From Bacillota bacterium (GTDB taxonomy: Bacteria > Bacillota > Clostridia > Acetivibrionales > JANLFN01), in NCBI GenBank assembly GCA_023421675.1, contig JAEZTC010000013.1:434001-498000 (forward strand): DNA of 64,000 bases, in the 5' to 3' direction. This document shows positions 61,650 through 64,000 of this stretch, piece by piece. A model generated the notes under the pieces. It searched no databases and had not been told where the DNA came from. It worked only from the letters and a program-made list of their open reading frames with translations. The translations under genes were made by a program, and so were the position numbers. Within the stretch, counting starts at the first letter, position 1. Every line of letters starts with the position of its first letter.

Positions 61650-61994
61650 TTATCTTGTAATAACAATTATACCTATTATAATTATTGCCAAGCCAATAAT
61701 GTTATTTAAGTGTATCTCTTCGTGAAGGAAGAAATAGGCCAGAAACATTGTAAAAATATAACCCAGACTGACAAGGGGATAGGCTACACTGAGTTTTTCC
61801 TTTGACAGAAAGTTGATCCACAAAATAGCGCTTAAGCCGTAACTGAATAAGCCCAGCATTAAATACTTGTCAGTAAAAATGGTGAAAAACCTGCTGAGAC
61901 TTAATTTATTAAAAGTGTCTGATCCAAGCTTTAAAAGAAGCTGAGCAACCGCACCAAGCGAAATGCTTAAAAGTGCTGTTAAATACTTATACAT
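61650..61994 (-). CDS. Small EamA/DMT transporter (ArnE-like half-size)
   Basis: 114 residues with four transmembrane helices, one EamA repeat (ISLGAVAQLLLKLGSD, LWINFLSKEKLSVAYPLVSLGYIFTMFLAYFFLHEEI, GLAIIIIGIIVI). Half-size proteins like ArnE/ArnF flip lipid-linked sugars and act as dimers. Coupled to the prenyltransferase gene on the same strand, it may flip the lipid-linked pentose that enzyme helps make; this is inference. AAGGATTATTGGT precedes the ATG. Confidence 0.82.
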   Translation of the reverse strand: MYKYLTALLSISLGAVAQLLLKLGSDTFNKLSLSRFFTIFTDKYLMLGLFSYGLSAILWINFLSKEKLSVAYPLVSLGYIFTMFLAYFFLHEEIHLNNIIGLAIIIIGIIVITR

Positions 61995-62110
61995 ACCAAT
62001 AATCCTTTAGGATATATAATAGAATTAGTGTCTTAATACAATTTAAGACATATTAATAATAACCTTAGAATGGATAATTGTCAAAATACTTGCAACAGGT
62101 AAGAAATAAA

Positions 62111-62143
62111 TAAAAACCCGGAGATAATGCTCTCCGGGTTTTG
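62111..62143 (-). terminator. Terminator of the stalk-SBP gene
   Basis: AAAACCCGGAGA pairs with TCTCCGGGTTTT around a six-base loop. Read on the minus strand it is followed by T-rich sequence. Confidence 0.85.
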
Positions 62144-62152
62144 AATCTCATA

Positions 62153-63814
62153 TTAAAAGATGTCTATGTATGGAATGTCTTCAAAAACCTTAAAAGAAAA
62201 ATCCGCCAAGGCTTTTTCTTTGGTTTTACGATCATTAAAATAGTATTCTGATATATTCAACCAGTCATTGTTTATAATATCGTCTAATCCTGTTGCTGTA
62301 GTGGCGTTTATATCGTTGGCTATAGGTTCATATACCTTAAATATATTCTGATTAATAGTCTTGTTTATATATGTATCATCATTTTTAAATTTACTTACCA
62401 ATTCCTTGTTATTAATAAAATCTCCATAATTCTGTGCACATTCTTCCAAATGATCCCTATCAGAGGTCAGGTATTTCATAAACTGCCATGATAAATCTTT
62501 TTTATCACTTGTCGCGGACATGCAAAGAACTGTTCCTCCCCAATAGTAGTTATAGGGAGCCTTTGCTATACCCCACATTCCTTTGTTAAGATTACTTCTG
62601 TCGTTGGCTTCTATAATATTTGAAATTCCCCATGTAGGAATTGCAAAACACATAGTTGTTCTGTCACTAATAGACTCATTCCAAGAAGGAGTCCATGCTC
62701 TTATATCTCCTGAATATTTATTCTTGAAAAGATATTTTTGCAAATCCAGGCATTCAATCATTTTTGAATCAATTGTCAGCTTATTATTCACTATCCATGG
62801 CTGAGATCTGGCGCAGCTGTACAATTGGAAGAGATCTTCATGTCCAGGGAATAATTTTGCTGTGCCTTTACTATTGTTATAAAGTGTTTTTGCTGTTCCA
62901 ATTATGTTTTCAGGAGATGAAAGCATATTTCCGATCTTATCAGGGTCATCAGTTCCCAGGTACTTTTTAGCGATGTCCCTTTTATAACCAACTCCACCTG
63001 GACATGCATACCATGAAAGACCCTTTAGATTACCCTCATAATCTTTTGCAATATCCAATGTAAAGGGGAACATGTTGCTTGTTATATCAGCAGCTTTGTA
63101 TTTATCTAAGCCCAAGTTTTCGCAAAGTCCATCTACGTCAATAAAACGCTTAATAAAAGCAGATTCTAATGCAAATAGATCTGGCATACCTGAATTTGCA
63201 CGATAGGCAGCAGCCAATTTGTTTTGATAGTTTAACTGGGTATCCGGAGTTACTGTTAAATATATTTTAGTTTCAGGGAATTTTTTTGTTAATGCTTTTT
63301 TAATATTATCTGCTTCATATTTATAATAGTGCCATATAGTAATTGAATTGGAAGAATCCATTCTGACATTGTCTATTGATAATGTATTTGTTTTTGAGTT
63401 AAATGTCAGGCTATAACCAAGTGCTTCAAGAACTATACGGATAGGCAGATAGGTTTTGTTGTTCTTAACAGTTGAAATTGTATCATTGATAAGTATCTGA
63501 CCGTTTTTATATATGTAAGGCTTTCCGAAAGGTACCTCAATTATTGTATCACCTTTTACAACAATTACTGAATTCTTCTTACTATTAACACTAACCGTTG
63601 CTCCAAGCGGCTCAAGTGTTGCCCTTAAAGGTACCTGCATTCTTCCGTTTGAATCATAATAAGGGTAACCGGTAGAATCGTCGTAAACCAGTTGCTGACC
63701 GTTTAATATAATAGTGATTTGGCTGGCTTGTGCATTGGAAAATGTAATTCCACAAGAAAACACTATAAAAAAGCATATAAGAAAACTGACCCGAGATATC
63801 AATTTTTTAGACAT
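62153..63814 (-). CDS. Secreted protein joining a copper-amine-oxidase-N stalk domain to a solute-binding domain
   Basis: 553 residues. A signal peptide (MSKKLISRVSFLICFFIVFSCGITF...) may end at SNAQA or, less convincingly, at the lipobox-like VFSC. Residues about 33-155 form a stalk domain (VPLRATLEPLGATV, then LPIRIVLEALGYSLTFNSKTNTLSI). The rest is an extracellular solute-binding fold of the sugar-binding type (ITIWHYYKYEADNIKKALTKKFPETKIYLTV, DLFALESAFIKRFID, GISNIIEA, WQFMKYLTSDRDHLEECAQ). No ABC permease or ATPase is adjacent. AGAGAGGGGTTC precedes the ATG. Confidence 0.82.
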   Translation of the reverse strand: MSKKLISRVSFLICFFIVFSCGITFSNAQASQITIILNGQQLVYDDSTGYPYYDSNGRMQVPLRATLEPLGATVSVNSKKNSVIVVKGDTIIEVPFGKPYIYKNGQILINDTISTVKNNKTYLPIRIVLEALGYSLTFNSKTNTLSIDNVRMDSSNSITIWHYYKYEADNIKKALTKKFPETKIYLTVTPDTQLNYQNKLAAAYRANSGMPDLFALESAFIKRFIDVDGLCENLGLDKYKAADITSNMFPFTLDIAKDYEGNLKGLSWYACPGGVGYKRDIAKKYLGTDDPDKIGNMLSSPENIIGTAKTLYNNSKGTAKLFPGHEDLFQLYSCARSQPWIVNNKLTIDSKMIECLDLQKYLFKNKYSGDIRAWTPSWNESISDRTTMCFAIPTWGISNIIEANDRSNLNKGMWGIAKAPYNYYWGGTVLCMSATSDKKDLSWQFMKYLTSDRDHLEECAQNYGDFINNKELVSKFKNDDTYINKTINQNIFKVYEPIANDINATTATGLDDIINNDWLNISEYYFNDRKTKEKALADFSFKVFEDIPYIDIF

Positions 63815-64000
63815 TTTTTGAACCCCTCTCTTAATGTATGAATACGTAATTTTAACATTATTATCAAGGGGTTACAATAATAACTAACAATAATTTACAG
63901 AATCTATTTCATTGTCGACAAAGACTCTCTCTAATGGATAATAATATTATCTTTGTTATCAAAATTTACAACGTTTTAGTGTGTATGAAATAGGCTTATA

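Noticed and set aside
1..64000. CRISPR array, prophage or intact insertion sequence
   Set aside because: No regularly spaced direct repeats, phage structural cluster or transposase/integrase gene was found on either strand.

Overview
The window is low-GC, Gram-positive DNA. The evidence is the strong GGAGG-type ribosome sites, frequent TTG and GTG starts, a DUF4364 protein, a YaaH/SleL-type spore enzyme, a lipoteichoic-acid-synthase-like protein, a KimA-like transporter, and a clostridial order of paired radical SAM proteins, RNase G, L21, Prp, L27, Obg and YhbY. It fits an anaerobic spore-forming member of Clostridia, possibly near Ruminiclostridium; that placement is inference from gene content and style. 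No rRNA, tRNA, CRISPR array, prophage or intact insertion sequence was recognised.

Layout. 1-1.7 kb: the 3' end of a large surface protein with three SLH repeats, visibly GC-richer than the rest. 2-3 kb: a lipoprotein and a 33-residue hydrophobic protein converging on a shared terminator. 3.0-5.8 kb: the highlight, a two-gene operon behind a near-consensus promoter, encoding a family 2A encapsulin shell protein and a SufS-type cysteine desulfurase whose long N-terminal extension is the probable cargo-loading domain. 5.9-7.1 kb: two orphan genes. 7.3-14.6 kb: a housekeeping translation/RNA cluster in which the L21 leader appears to be interrupted by an AT-rich inverted repeat. 14.7-22.1 kb: DUF4364, a QueG-like Fe-S protein, a LysM-GH18 spore hydrolase, an LtaS-like enzyme and glycogen glgC-glgD. 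22.1-24.7 kb: an XRE regulator and a CNNM/CorC transporter behind a possible attenuating leader.

24.8-36.5 kb: an accessory sugar module (DeoR repressor; divergent operon of oxidoreductase, ROK kinase, isomerase, alpha/beta hydrolase and a ribose-type ABC importer) followed by a chemoreceptor. It is bracketed by an intact arginine-deiminase-like gene on the right and a shrunken, internally deleted copy of that gene on the left, in direct orientation. 36.8-47.2 kb: a KimA-like K+ importer, a two-component pair, a D-2-hydroxyacid dehydrogenase, a class A serine hydrolase and an FHA / RodA-FtsW / class B PBP wall-synthesis cluster.

47.3-54.5 kb: an FAD oxidoreductase preceded by an unexplained double hairpin, then MFS, galE, a TIM-barrel amidohydrolase, an acyl-CoA synthetase and its XRE-cupin regulator. 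About 185 bp of repeat lies between the last two; a second copy in opposite orientation lies at 17.46-17.64 kb. 54.8-60.7 kb: a four-gene operon (wall amidase, PfkB kinase, NagA, C45 acyltransferase-like enzyme) suggestive of wall or amino-sugar recycling. 60.7-63.8 kb, minus strand: a DPPR-synthase-like UbiA prenyltransferase, a small EamA transporter and a secreted protein joining a stalk domain to a solute-binding domain.

Coordinates were read by eye. No database search or folding program was run, so family names rest on recognised motifs, and identity statements are approximate.
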